This document shows, one piece after another, positions 1 to 7,522 of a stretch of DNA of 30,703 bases (positions are counted from its first letter, which is position 1; each line of letters begins with the position of its first letter). The DNA is taken from the NCBI GenBank assembly GCA_028684915.1, contig JAQUEZ010000066.1, forward strand, positions 1 to 30,703, given 5' to 3'. The DNA comes from Desulfobulbus sp. (GTDB taxonomy: Bacteria > Desulfobacterota > Desulfobulbia > Desulfobulbales > Desulfobulbaceae). The notes under the pieces were generated by a model. It ran no database searches, was not told where the DNA came from, and saw only the letters and a program-made list of their open reading frames with translations. The position numbers and the translations under genes were made by a program.

Positions 1-649
1 GAAAAGGGCCGCTTGCGGTTCGCCGCAGGCTAATCAGATGAGCGCCACAGCCAAGACTCCTACCGATATCGGCAGCAAGCACACGGACATAGGTCCCCCG
101 ACTGCAGCAAACTTCCACCTCAAGTTGTTTGCTCGTTGGATCGTAACCGCGAAAGTGCAATGCATAGATCTCGATCGGCTTTGGCTCTTTCTCGATCATC
201 ACCCCTTTGCGGGCGTAGGCATACAGCGGTTTGCCTTTATGCTTGGCGGCGGAAAAAGGAGGCGGGGCCTGCATCTGTGCACCGGTGTGGTCCTGCAGGC
301 AAGCAAGGATCAGCTCCTGGCTGAGTTCTGGAACAATCTCGGTTCGAGTGATCTCGCCCTCTGGATCCTGGGTCGTGGTTTCCACGCCCAACTGCAGATG
401 CGCGATATAGGTTTTTCGGCCCGTCATGAACTGATCAATACAACGGGTTGCTTCCCTTCCGGCGCAAAGAATCATCAGGCCAGTGGCAAAAGGATCAAGG
501 GTGCCAGCATGACCGACCTTTTTTATACCGAGCAACCAGCGCGCCCGACGGACTAAGGCAAAGGAAGAAATTGCCGGTGGTTTATCGATCAGAAAAACCC
601 CTTCACTCCACTCGAGATCAACTATTCTTTTGGACTGCACCCCACTCAT
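1..649 (-). CDS. truB: tRNA pseudouridine(55) synthase TruB (C-terminus cut by window edge)
   Basis: Makes the universal pseudouridine at position 55 in the T-loop of tRNAs in the cytoplasm. I translated the complement by hand: an ATG at 649 opens a frame that stays open for 216 codons to the left edge, so the 3' end is missing. The early residues FLIDKPPAISSF and then KVGHAGTLDPFATG (about residues 44-57) are the TruB signature; the Asp of GTLDP (about residue 52) is the catalytic nucleophile. Further on, SRGTYVRVLAADIG matches the conserved TruB RGTY(V/I)R block. The start lies only 3 bases after the nrnA stop, so the two are translationally close and co-transcribed. TruB normally runs to about 300 residues, so roughly a third lies outside. 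Family identity is secure. Confidence 0.93.
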   Translation of the reverse strand, partial: MSGVQSKRIVDLEWSEGVFLIDKPPAISSFALVRRARWLLGIKKVGHAGTLDPFATGLMILCAGREATRCIDQFMTGRKTYIAHLQLGVETTTQDPEGEITRTEIVPELSQELILACLQDHTGAQMQAPPPFSAAKHKGKPLYAYARKGVMIEKEPKPIEIYALHFRGYDPTSKQLEVEVCCSRGTYVRVLAADIGRSLGCGAHLISLRRTASGPF

Positions 650-652
650 TGA

Positions 653-1645
653 TTAGGCAAGGACCTCGGGGCGCAACAGGTCAATCATGAGATCGCGAAC
701 ACTGTCTATGCTCTGTCCCTTAAAGCGGCAGCCGCTGGCATTACGATGTCCACCCCCACCGAATTGGGCGGCAATGAGCGAAACATCACATTGTCCCTTG
801 GCCCGGAGGCTAACGGAAATGTGCCCCGGTTCGATTTCCTTGAGAAACACCGCCACCCGCACGGTTGCAACCGCCCGGGGGAAATTGATAAAATATTCAG
901 TGTCGGCCATGGTTGTGTACGTTCGCTCGAGCATGTTCTGGGTGACGCGAATGACGGCTATACGATCACGTTCATGCATCTCCAAACTTGCCAGGACTTC
1001 TTGCATCAAGCGAAGCCGACCCAAGGTAGAGTTGTCGTAAAGTTGATTGGCCACCACATCCGGGCGAACACCACGGCGTACCAACTCTCCTGCTACGGCA
1101 AAGGTATGACTGCTCGTGGATTCGTAGCGGAATGACCCGGTATCGGTGTTAATGGCAACATAGAGACACTCGGCGGCTTTCGCGGAAATTTCAGCGCCCA
1201 GAGCGGTGGCCAAGTCGAAGACCATTTCTCCGGTCGAAGAACGGTGCGGTTCGATCCAAGCGCCCTCCCCAAAACCGTCATTGCTTTTGTGATGATCGAT
1301 AACCATCAACGGCGCAAAGGTGACGAGTTCCTTGCTGTGGCGACCAAGACGGTGTGCATCGCCACAGTCCAGACAAAGAGTCAGAAAGTCATCACCCGCA
1401 TCCTCGACAAAAGCCTTTACCGTCTCGATATCGGTCTGAATTTGGCCGCAACCGGGCAAAAAACGGTAAAGATGCGTCACCGGGTCTTCAAGAAAGCGCA
1501 CAACCTGCTTGCCCATCCCCTCCAGGATATCGGCCAACCCAAGCAGTGAGCCTAAAGCATCGCCATCGGGATTGAAATGGGTTGCAAGAAGAATGTGTCC
1601 TGCCCCACGTACGCCCTCGACAACTCTTGAATCAGGACTGCTCAT
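653..1645 (-). CDS. nrnA: DHH/DHHA1 bifunctional oligoribonuclease and pAp phosphatase NrnA
   Basis: Cytoplasmic metal-dependent phosphoesterase of the DHH superfamily. Family members degrade nano-RNA to mononucleotides and hydrolyse pAp to AMP. Visible motifs in order: THFNPDGDALGS (motif I), CLDCGDAHRLG (motif II), VIDHHKS (the DHH motif), AINTDTGSF (motif IV), and FGGGGHRNASG in the C-terminal DHHA1 domain. All metal-ligand motifs are present. The frame extends to a first ATG at 1660, but the second ATG at 1645 has a GAGG upstream at good distance, so I prefer 1645 (330 aa, family-typical). It overlaps the end of rbfA by 14 bases, which suggests translational coupling. The order rbfA-nrnA-truB is common in Firmicutes and Deltaproteobacteria and links RNA turnover to ribosome assembly. 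Confidence 0.92.
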   Translation of the reverse strand: MSSPDSRVVEGVRGAGHILLATHFNPDGDALGSLLGLADILEGMGKQVVRFLEDPVTHLYRFLPGCGQIQTDIETVKAFVEDAGDDFLTLCLDCGDAHRLGRHSKELVTFAPLMVIDHHKSNDGFGEGAWIEPHRSSTGEMVFDLATALGAEISAKAAECLYVAINTDTGSFRYESTSSHTFAVAGELVRRGVRPDVVANQLYDNSTLGRLRLMQEVLASLEMHERDRIAVIRVTQNMLERTYTTMADTEYFINFPRAVATVRVAVFLKEIEPGHISVSLRAKGQCDVSLIAAQFGGGGHRNASGCRFKGQSIDSVRDLMIDLLRPEVLA

Positions 1646-2033
1646 CTTTGCTTTCCTCATGGATCTGGCGAAACAGATTCTCTATCCGCTCCACCTCTTC
1701 ATTGAGGTTATCAAAATAAAACATAAGTTCAGGAGTATAGCGCAGGTTCAAAACCTTAGCTACATGGCTGCGGAAAAACCCCTTAGCCCGCTGCATCCCC
1801 TTCAACGCTGCCTTACTTTCCTTTCCCGGCGGGACGGTAAAATAAACCTTGGCCTGCTTGAGATCCGGCGTCACCACCACCCGGGAGATGGCTGCCCCAG
1901 ATAATCGGGGATCAGCCACATGCTGCACCAAAAGAATAGTTAGTTCGTTCTTAATCGCCTCACCCACCCGCTTGGGGCGGGAGGATTCGGGACGACCAAG
2001 CCCTGGTAATTTAAAATCAAAATCTTGGGTCAT
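1632..2033 (-). CDS. rbfA: Ribosome-binding factor A
   Basis: RbfA is a small KH-like protein that binds the 30S subunit and helps late maturation of the 16S rRNA 5' end, especially in the cold. The 133-residue length fits the family. Sequence support: the N-terminal PKRVGEAIKNELTILLVQHVADPRL, which matches the RbfA opening helix and the conserved DPR(L/I), then VVVTPDLKQAKVYFTV, and YTPELMFYFDNLNEEVERIENL near the end, the usual RxxPeLxFxxD block. The start lies 11 bases after the infB stop with AGGCGG in the ribosome-binding position. In many related operons a DUF503 gene (ylxP) sits between infB and rbfA; here there is no room for one. Confidence 0.94.
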   Translation of the reverse strand: MTQDFDFKLPGLGRPESSRPKRVGEAIKNELTILLVQHVADPRLSGAAISRVVVTPDLKQAKVYFTVPPGKESKAALKGMQRAKGFFRSHVAKVLNLRYTPELMFYFDNLNEEVERIENLFRQIHEESKDEQS

Positions 2034-2044
2034 AGGCCGCCTGC

Positions 2045-4891
2045 TTAAAGGGTTGCCTCAACCTCGTCAAGAACAAAGGCCTCGAGGTTATCACCAACTT
2101 TGATGTCATTGAAATGTTCGACACCGATACCGCATTCATAACCGGTCAACACCTCTTTGACATCGTCTTTGAAACGACGCAGAGAAGAAATCTTACCGGT
2201 ATAGATAACCACACCTTCGCGCAGCACACGCACCCGCGCGCTACGCTCGATTTTACCGGCAATAATCGAACAACCGGCAATGGTTCCGATCTTCGGCACC
2301 TGGAAGGTATCTCGAACATCGGCAGTACCGATAACCCGTTCTTCGAAAGTCGGCTCAAGCATACCGATCATCGCCTTCTCAATATCCTCGAGGGCATGAT
2401 AGATAACGTCATAGGAGCGGACATCAACCCCTTCCCGATCAGCCAATTCCTTGACCTTGACCGTGGGGCGCACATTGAATCCGATAATAATGGCATCGGA
2501 TGCAGCGGCAAGGTGGATATCGTTTTCGGTGATAGAACCGGTCCCCTCGTGCAACGAACGAACCCGAATGTTTTTGGTCGACAGGTTTTCTGCGGCCTGA
2601 CCAAAGGCCTGCAATGTACCCTGGACGTCAGCACGGAGAATAACCCGCAGTTCCTTGACATCCTGCTCAGCCATTTTCTCAAACAGGTTATCCAGCGACA
2701 CCTTGGTGGCCGAAGCCAGCTCGGTCTCGCGGGCCTTCATCTGACGAGCGTTGGCCACCGACTTGGACATCTTTTCGTCGTTGAGGACGACAAATTCATC
2801 GCCGGCCTGGGGTACACCCGACAGTCCCTGGACCTCGACTGGAATCGACGGCCCGGCTTCCTGCACCTGTTCGCCGCGTTCGTTGGTCAGGGAGCGAACC
2901 TTGCCGCTGTAAATACCGGCCACAAAATAGTCGCCCGGACGGAGAGTCCCCTCCTGGACCAGAACAGTGGCAACCGGACCGCGCCCCTTATGCAACTCGG
3001 CTTCGATAACCGTTCCTTTAGCCTTACGGGTGGGATCGGCACGGAGCTCAAGAATCTCGGCCTGCAACTGCACAGCCTCGAGCAGTTCCGCAATTCCCAC
3101 GCCCTTTTTGGCCGAGGTCTCGCAGAAGATAGTCGTTCCACCCCAATCCTCTGGGATGAGGCCAAAATCGCTCAACTCGCGTCTGACCCGATCAGGATCG
3201 GCATTGTCTTTGTCGATCTTGTTCACGGCAACAACGATGGGGACCTCGGCAGCCTTGGAGTGGGCGATGGCTTCCTTGGTCTGATCCATGACACCGTCAT
3301 CGGCGGCAACAACCAGAACAACGATATCCGTAACCTTGGCACCACGAGAACGCATCTCGGTAAAGGCCGCATGGCCAGGAGTGTCGACAAAGGTCAGATC
3401 GCCGGAGGGTGCTTGGACATGATAGGCACCAATGTGCTGGGTGATACCACCGGCCTCACCCGCGACCACGTCGGTTTTACGAATTGCGTCAAGGATGGAG
3501 GTCTTACCGTGGTCAACATGGCCCATGACCGTGACCACCGGCGGACGCGGCATGGCCTCGCCACCCATCTCGACTTCATGTTCCTGCAATGCCTCGAGCT
3601 CAAGCTCTTCGGTCATTGCCTGCTCGACCTCGTAACCGAAATCGGCGGCAACAAGAGCTGCGGTATCGACATCAAGAGCCTGGTTGAGCGTGGCAAGAAG
3701 ACCAAGCTTCATCAAGGCTGCAATAATCTCGTTGGCCTTGACACCCATGCGTTTGGCCAGATCGCCGACACTTATGGTGGAGATAACCTTGATCCGGCGT
3801 TTAATGGCTTTGGTTTCAGCCACAGGGGATTGGTCCTGCATATCCCGACGATTATCTTTCTTTTTCTTACCCTTACGGGGACGCATGTATTCGACCTCAC
3901 CTTCGCCGGTGAAATCGATCCGGGCCTTGCCAACGCCTTTTTTCGCTGCCTTACCTTTTCTGCTGGCATCGTCCTCCTCTGCATGGACGGCGACAACCCG
4001 TTTGGGCTTCTTTTTCCCTTTGACCTCACCGCGATTGGCGTCATCTTTATTCGGTAGTGGCACATCTGTCGTATTGCCGGGTGCCGGGCGTGCAGGACGA
4101 GCCGGGCGTGCAGGACGAGCCGGAGCCGGCTTGTTCCGCTTCTCGGGCACGGGGATAACCACGCGTCCGACGATCCGAGCCAAAGGTTTGGGTTTGTACC
4201 CCTCCTCTTTCGCGGTAACCTTGGGTTTGGTTGCGCTTGGAACGGCGGTCTCTCCGGCCTTCACCGGTGCAGCTTTGTCGGTCGGCTCTTTGAGCGTCTC
4301 CGTGCCCTCCGCTTTGGCAACTGCATCGGTTACCCGAGCAACGTCCTCAACGGATTCAGCCATTCCCGCAGGCGTTGATTCTTCACTCGCCGTCTGTACC
4401 GTTTCGGCTTCAGATTCCTCGGTGGACACACCAACGCCAGATTCAGCCTCGGCTTCAGCAACAGGCTCGTCGGCAACCGGTTCAGCCGGGGATGCATCGA
4501 TCTCCTCCCCTGCTTCCTCGGCAGCTTGTGCCGCCTCTTCCTGCGCTTTCAGTCTCGCTGCCAGGGCCTGAACTTCGGCTTCCAAGGCTACCGCATCGGC
4601 CTCTTCCTGGCGTTTGACCGCCTCTTCCTTATCGGCCTTGGAACGACGACGAATCACCGTTGTTGGTTTGGCAGCGCTGTTCTCAGAACGAGTCTTGAGC
4701 TCAATGCGTCCCCCTGCTGCCCCAAGAGCAGAATCACCTTTCAATTTCTTTCGAATATCCGCTGCCATATCGTCGTCTACACTTGAACTATGACTCGCAA
4801 TGGGGAAACCCATTGCGATTAACTTGTCTGCCAGTTCTTTACTTTTCAGCCCAAATTCCTTTGCGAGATCATAAATACGAACCTTACTCAT
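2045..4891 (-). CDS. infB: Translation initiation factor IF-2
   Basis: GTPase that brings initiator fMet-tRNA to the 30S subunit and promotes subunit joining. I place the start at the ATG at 4891 (948 aa), beginning [15 protein letters not shown] with GGGAG seven bases upstream. The frame continues 10 codons further but that extension has no family similarity. Domain order: IF2_N module (1-55), a long charged, low-complexity linker (about 60-360) rich in Ala/Glu then Lys/Arg and holding a PAR(P) repeat, a second IF2_N module (about 368-425), then the G domain: GHVDHGKT (457-464), [12 protein letters not shown] (switch I), [13 protein letters not shown] and SAKKG, followed by domains II-IV. 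All GTPase motifs are intact. It is 39 bases downstream of ylxR. The linker length resembles the long IF2 forms of proteobacteria. Confidence 0.97.
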   Translation of the reverse strand: MSKVRIYDLAKEFGLKSKELADKLIAMGFPIASHSSSVDDDMAADIRKKLKGDSALGAAGGRIELKTRSENSAAKPTTVIRRRSKADKEEAVKRQEEADAVALEAEVQALAARLKAQEEAAQAAEEAGEEIDASPAEPVADEPVAEAEAESGVGVSTEESEAETVQTASEESTPAGMAESVEDVARVTDAVAKAEGTETLKEPTDKAAPVKAGETAVPSATKPKVTAKEEGYKPKPLARIVGRVVIPVPEKRNKPAPARPARPARPARPAPGNTTDVPLPNKDDANRGEVKGKKKPKRVVAVHAEEDDASRKGKAAKKGVGKARIDFTGEGEVEYMRPRKGKKKKDNRRDMQDQSPVAETKAIKRRIKVISTISVGDLAKRMGVKANEIIAALMKLGLLATLNQALDVDTAALVAADFGYEVEQAMTEELELEALQEHEVEMGGEAMPRPPVVTVMGHVDHGKTSILDAIRKTDVVAGEAGGITQHIGAYHVQAPSGDLTFVDTPGHAAFTEMRSRGAKVTDIVVLVVAADDGVMDQTKEAIAHSKAAEVPIVVAVNKIDKDNADPDRVRRELSDFGLIPEDWGGTTIFCETSAKKGVGIAELLEAVQLQAEILELRADPTRKAKGTVIEAELHKGRGPVATVLVQEGTLRPGDYFVAGIYSGKVRSLTNERGEQVQEAGPSIPVEVQGLSGVPQAGDEFVVLNDEKMSKSVANARQMKARETELASATKVSLDNLFEKMAEQDVKELRVILRADVQGTLQAFGQAAENLSTKNIRVRSLHEGTGSITENDIHLAAASDAIIIGFNVRPTVKVKELADREGVDVRSYDVIYHALEDIEKAMIGMLEPTFEERVIGTADVRDTFQVPKIGTIAGCSIIAGKIERSARVRVLREGVVIYTGKISSLRRFKDDVKEVLTGYECGIGVEHFNDIKVGDNLEAFVLDEVEATL
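4083..4123. repeat. Tandem 18-bp repeat inside infB linker
   Basis: Two identical 18-base units lie back to back (4083-4100 and 4101-4118), followed by the first 5 bases of a third. On the coding (minus) strand each unit encodes two Ala-Arg-Pro triplets, giving an (ARP)n tract in the disordered IF2 linker. Because the unit is a multiple of three, gain or loss of copies would keep the infB frame. Confidence 0.85.
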
Positions 4892-4930
4892 CAAACGCTC
4901 CCTTCCTCTGTAACCCACCACGCATCGGCG

Positions 4931-5140
4931 TTAGTCCAATCTAAGGACTTTCTTTGATTTTTTCGCCATGCGGTTGCGGCAGTTTTCCTGGTCGCAGCAA
5001 TAAATGCCCTTCCCCGGCAGACGCCTCTGCCCGTCCTCGACCAGCCTGCCCTCCACAGCAACAAAGCGAACCAGTTCCGGCTGCGGTCCCTTAAGGCCAC
5101 AACCCCGACAGGTTCTCTCCGGGACATGCCCCTTGCGCAT
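4931..5140 (-). CDS. ylxR: YlxR/RnpM-family nucleic-acid-binding protein
   Basis: Small (69 aa) basic protein of the YlxR (DUF448) family, encoded between nusA and infB in many bacteria. In Firmicutes the family member RnpM binds the RNase P RNA and modulates RNase P. Sequence marks: HVPERTCRGCG at the N-terminus (the RxCxxC knuckle), LVRFVAVEGRLVED, and the glycine turn LPGKGIYCC followed by a basic tail. The start ATG shares bases with the nusA stop (TGATG at 5142-5138), a classic stop-start overlap indicating translational coupling; a GTG one codon earlier is possible but sits directly on the AGGAG. Extra cysteines (GIYCCDQENC) may give an additional metal site; this is inference. Confidence 0.9.
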   Translation of the reverse strand: MRKGHVPERTCRGCGLKGPQPELVRFVAVEGRLVEDGQRRLPGKGIYCCDQENCRNRMAKKSKKVLRLD

Positions 5141-6495
5141 CACTCCTGTTCGGTGGATTGGTTATCTTCGGATTCCATCTTCGGCTCCAGCTCATCTGCC
5201 TCCAGCTCATCATCGGTGTCGACTTCATCACCAAAGTCCGAAGAAGCGACAGCACCGGCAGCCTGCTGAATGAGTTGGGCCTTTTGCTGATCTATCCGGG
5301 CCAGGCTCATCAGTTGTTCCATGTCAGCAGAGGCCAAATAAGCGGCGGTTGTAATGCCTGCAGCAAATAGCCGGTCGGCAAGTCCTTCATCCACTCCGGC
5401 GACCTGCACCAGCGAACGATACCCAGGATGGTCCAGGTTGGCGTAACGCTGCTCGCTCTTTACATCAATCTTCCAGCCAAGCAACCGAGACGCCAAGCGA
5501 ACATTTTGCCCCTGGCGTCCGATGGCCAAAGAGAGCTGATCATCGGGCACCACTACAGTCAACGCCTTGCGATCATCCTCAACAATAACCATCGACACCT
5601 CGGCCGGAGCCAAGGCATTGTAGACATACTTCGCCGGATCCGGACTCCAGGGCACGATATCGATTCGCTCCCCCTGCAGTTCCTGCACCACGTTCTGGAC
5701 GCGAGAGCCTTTAAGACCGACACAGGCGCCGACCGGATCAACATCGGACTCAATCGAGGAAACAGCAATCTTGGCCCGGAACCCCGGTTCGCGGCTTGCT
5801 CCCATGATTTTGACGATGCCCTCAGCAATCTCCGGCACTTCCATTTCAAACAGCTTGACCAAAAACTCGTTACAGGTACGGCTGAGGACCAGCTGAGAAT
5901 CGCGGAATTTACCTTCGCGGGTATCACGCCGCACTTCCTGAAGATAAGCCCGAATGCGATCCCCCTGCTTAAAGGAACGCTTGGGTATCTGTCCATCCCG
6001 AGGCAACACCGCATCGGTACGCCCCAGGTTGATAATCATATCACCGCGCTCAAAACGTTGAACTATACCGTTGACGATACTGCCTTGGCGATCGCGGTAC
6101 ATCTCAAAGATAACATCGCGTTCGGCATCGCGCATCCGATGAATGATGACTTGCTTGGCCGACTGAGCGGCAATACGACCAAGTTCGGCAATATTGTCCA
6201 TCTTTTCGCCAAGATCATCATCCAACTCAGCATCGGGATCGAGCAGACGGGCATCCTCCAGGGAAATCTCGCTCTCCTCGTCGTACACCTCGTCAACTAC
6301 GGTCCGATACTGAAACACCTCGACTTCGCCGAGATCTTCGTTGAATGCCACTTCGATTTCGCGACGATTGCCGTATTTTTTCCGCACCGCAGAACGGACA
6401 GCCTCTTCGATGGCATCGATCAACAAGGAGCGATCAATCCCCTTATCACGGCAGATCTGGTCCACGATTCGTTTTAAATTTTCTGTTCCAACCAT
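5140..6495 (-). CDS. nusA: Transcription termination/antitermination factor NusA
   Basis: Binds RNA polymerase and nascent RNA, affecting pausing, termination and antitermination. The start is set at the ATG at 6495 (MVGTENLKRIVDQICRDKG), with GGAG six bases upstream; the open frame begins 16 codons earlier without family similarity. The 451-aa protein shows the NusA N-terminal domain (1-130), an S1 RNA-binding domain (about 135-200, beginning GSIVNGIVQRFERGDMIINLG), and two KH domains (FRAKIAVSSIESDVDPVGACVGLKGSR, then SLAIGRQGQNVRLASRLLGWKIDV with the conserved GRxGxNxxLA). A helix-hairpin-helix-like C-terminal segment (about 365-415) precedes an acidic tail. That tail contains many Asp/Glu, unlike the shortest NusA forms. 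The gene follows rimP by about 84 bases and its stop overlaps ylxR. Confidence 0.96.
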   Translation of the reverse strand: MVGTENLKRIVDQICRDKGIDRSLLIDAIEEAVRSAVRKKYGNRREIEVAFNEDLGEVEVFQYRTVVDEVYDEESEISLEDARLLDPDAELDDDLGEKMDNIAELGRIAAQSAKQVIIHRMRDAERDVIFEMYRDRQGSIVNGIVQRFERGDMIINLGRTDAVLPRDGQIPKRSFKQGDRIRAYLQEVRRDTREGKFRDSQLVLSRTCNEFLVKLFEMEVPEIAEGIVKIMGASREPGFRAKIAVSSIESDVDPVGACVGLKGSRVQNVVQELQGERIDIVPWSPDPAKYVYNALAPAEVSMVIVEDDRKALTVVVPDDQLSLAIGRQGQNVRLASRLLGWKIDVKSEQRYANLDHPGYRSLVQVAGVDEGLADRLFAAGITTAAYLASADMEQLMSLARIDQQKAQLIQQAAGAVASSDFGDEVDTDDELEADELEPKMESEDNQSTEQE

Positions 6496-6579
6496 TGTGT
6501 ACTCCAGCTCAGGCTCTCGTTTCCGTTGTTGCCGCAACCTCAATGTTCCGGAGGCTGCTCAACATCGGCCGATCCGGGA

Positions 6580-7041
6580 CTACAGCGTCAACCGTGCCCT
6601 TGATATATTTTCCAAATCGATGCGGACTGTTTCCTTGTCCAACTCCAAAACCACGGCATCTTCTTCTAAGCCCAACAGGGTCCCGACAAGCACCTTCTGC
6701 CCATCCAAAGGTTCCCGCAGCTTGATCCGCACCAGCCGATCGGCAAATCGTATAAAATCGGTCTTTTTTTTCAACGGCCGTTCAAGGCCAGGCGAAGAGA
6801 CTTCAAGATGATAGGCGTGAGTGATCAGGTCTTCAACTTCCAGATAGGCGCTCATCTCTCGACTGACCTCAGCACAATCGTCAATGCCGATACCGCCCTC
6901 TTTATCGATAAAAAATCGGAGCACCCAACCGTGCCCCTCGCGCCGGAATTGCACTTCAACCAGCTCCATCCCCATGTCTTGTAAAAGGGGGTCAGCAAAC
7001 CCCTGGATGGCCGCCAACAATCGATCAGTGGTTTCTTCCAA
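6580..7041 (-). CDS. rimP: Ribosome maturation factor RimP
   Basis: RimP (YhbC) assists 30S assembly. The conserved core is clear: LLQDMGMELVEVQFRREG, VLRFFIDKEGGIGIDDCAEVSREMS, and HLEVSSPGLERPLKKKTDFIRF, followed by a C-terminal SH3-like barrel. The open frame runs back to an ATG at 7206, but that extension crosses a transcription terminator (7122-7143) and carries no family similarity. There is no ATG in a suitable place; a TTG at 7041 gives 153 residues, close to the usual RimP length, with a modest purine-rich stretch upstream. I therefore annotate 7041 as the start, but an ATT a few codons upstream cannot be excluded. First gene of the rimP-nusA-ylxR-infB-rbfA-nrnA-truB operon. Confidence 0.88.
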   Translation of the reverse strand: MEETTDRLLAAIQGFADPLLQDMGMELVEVQFRREGHGWVLRFFIDKEGGIGIDDCAEVSREMSAYLEVEDLITHAYHLEVSSPGLERPLKKKTDFIRFADRLVRIKLREPLDGQKVLVGTLLGLEEDAVVLELDKETVRIDLENISRARLTL

Positions 7042-7121
7042 GCTCTTTATCCGTTCCTGTTCAATATGTGGGGGAAAGCGCTCCCCGGTGGGGGTAATGG
7101 CGATTTCCTGGAATAGGCAAT

Positions 7122-7143
7122 AAAAAAAGCGGGCAGAGCCCAC
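7122..7143 (-). terminator. Rho-independent terminator after tRNA-Gly
   Basis: Read on the minus strand, a 6-bp stem GTGGGC/GCCCGC with a TCT loop (complement of 7129-7143; one T-G wobble pair) is followed by seven Ts (7122-7128). It lies 83 bases downstream of the tRNA 3' end and before rimP, so it should separate the tRNA transcript, at least in part, from the operon. Confidence 0.75.
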
Positions 7144-7225
7144 TTTCACGTTACCGGCACATCCGGTGGTCGACCCCGCTGGAACCAGAAGAATCAGCCC
7201 GCCCAAAACCGGAACGACTTCGCTA

Positions 7226-7301
7226 TGGAGCGGGCAACGGGGTTCGAACCCGCGACCCCAAGCTTGGGAAGCTTGTGCTCTGCCAACTGAGCTACACCCG
7301 C
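7226..7301 (-). tRNA. tRNA-Gly, anticodon CCC, with encoded CCA
   Basis: The complement of 7301-7226 folds into a complete cloverleaf. Acceptor stem GCGGGTG pairs with TGCCCGC, the D-arm is GCTC...GAGC, the anticodon stem is CAAGC/GCTTG around a TTCCCAA loop, and the T-arm holds the invariant GGTTCGAACC. The loop places CCC at positions 34-36 (7266-7268 on the plus strand), which reads GGG glycine codons. The discriminator is U, as usual for bacterial tRNA-Gly, and CCA is encoded (7226-7228). It is flanked by its own promoter and terminator, upstream of rimP-nusA-infB. Confidence 0.97.
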
Positions 7302-7326
7302 TCTACCGATCCCTAGGAAGTCAGTT

Positions 7327-7355
7327 AAAATAGAGCATCAACGAACAATTGTCAA
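7327..7355 (-). promoter_or_regulatory. Sigma-70-type promoter of the tRNA-Gly gene
   Basis: On the minus strand a perfect -35 box TTGACA (7355-7350) is separated by 17 bases from TATTTT (7332-7327, 4 of 6 matches to TATAAT). Initiation would fall near 7320, about 20 bases before the mature tRNA 5' end. Confidence 0.6.
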
Positions 7356-7487
7356 GCAACAACAAAATGATGCTCAACAATTTTCCTTTAAAACGCCTTC
7401 GTTGATCCTTTGCTGAGCACATAATTTGCTTCCCAACCGAGTGGATCAATTCAATTGCCCCCCAGATAGCCCCCTATGATTCCCGGT

Positions 7488-7515
7488 TTAACTCCTCGGC
7501 CTTTATGTGTATAAT
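7488..7515 (+). promoter_or_regulatory. Promoter whose start site coincides with the ATG of the fusion gene
   Basis: TTAACT (7488-7493, 4 of 6 to TTGACA), a 16-base spacer, then a perfect TATAAT (7510-7515). The -10 box ends 7 bases before the ATG at 7523, so transcription is predicted to begin at or within a base of the start codon. No Shine-Dalgarno lies between, which points to a leaderless transcript. Confidence 0.55.
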
Positions 7516-7522
7516 CCCGCCC

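Noticed and set aside
2114..4057. A long open frame (over 600 codons) on the plus strand opposite infB
   Set aside because: It is the antisense of a well-conserved gene; the GC-rich code of infB leaves this frame open. Translation shows no recognisable domain and there is no ribosome-binding site.
5428..6477. Open frame on the plus strand opposite nusA
   Set aside because: Antisense of a core gene; no domain or ribosome-binding site.
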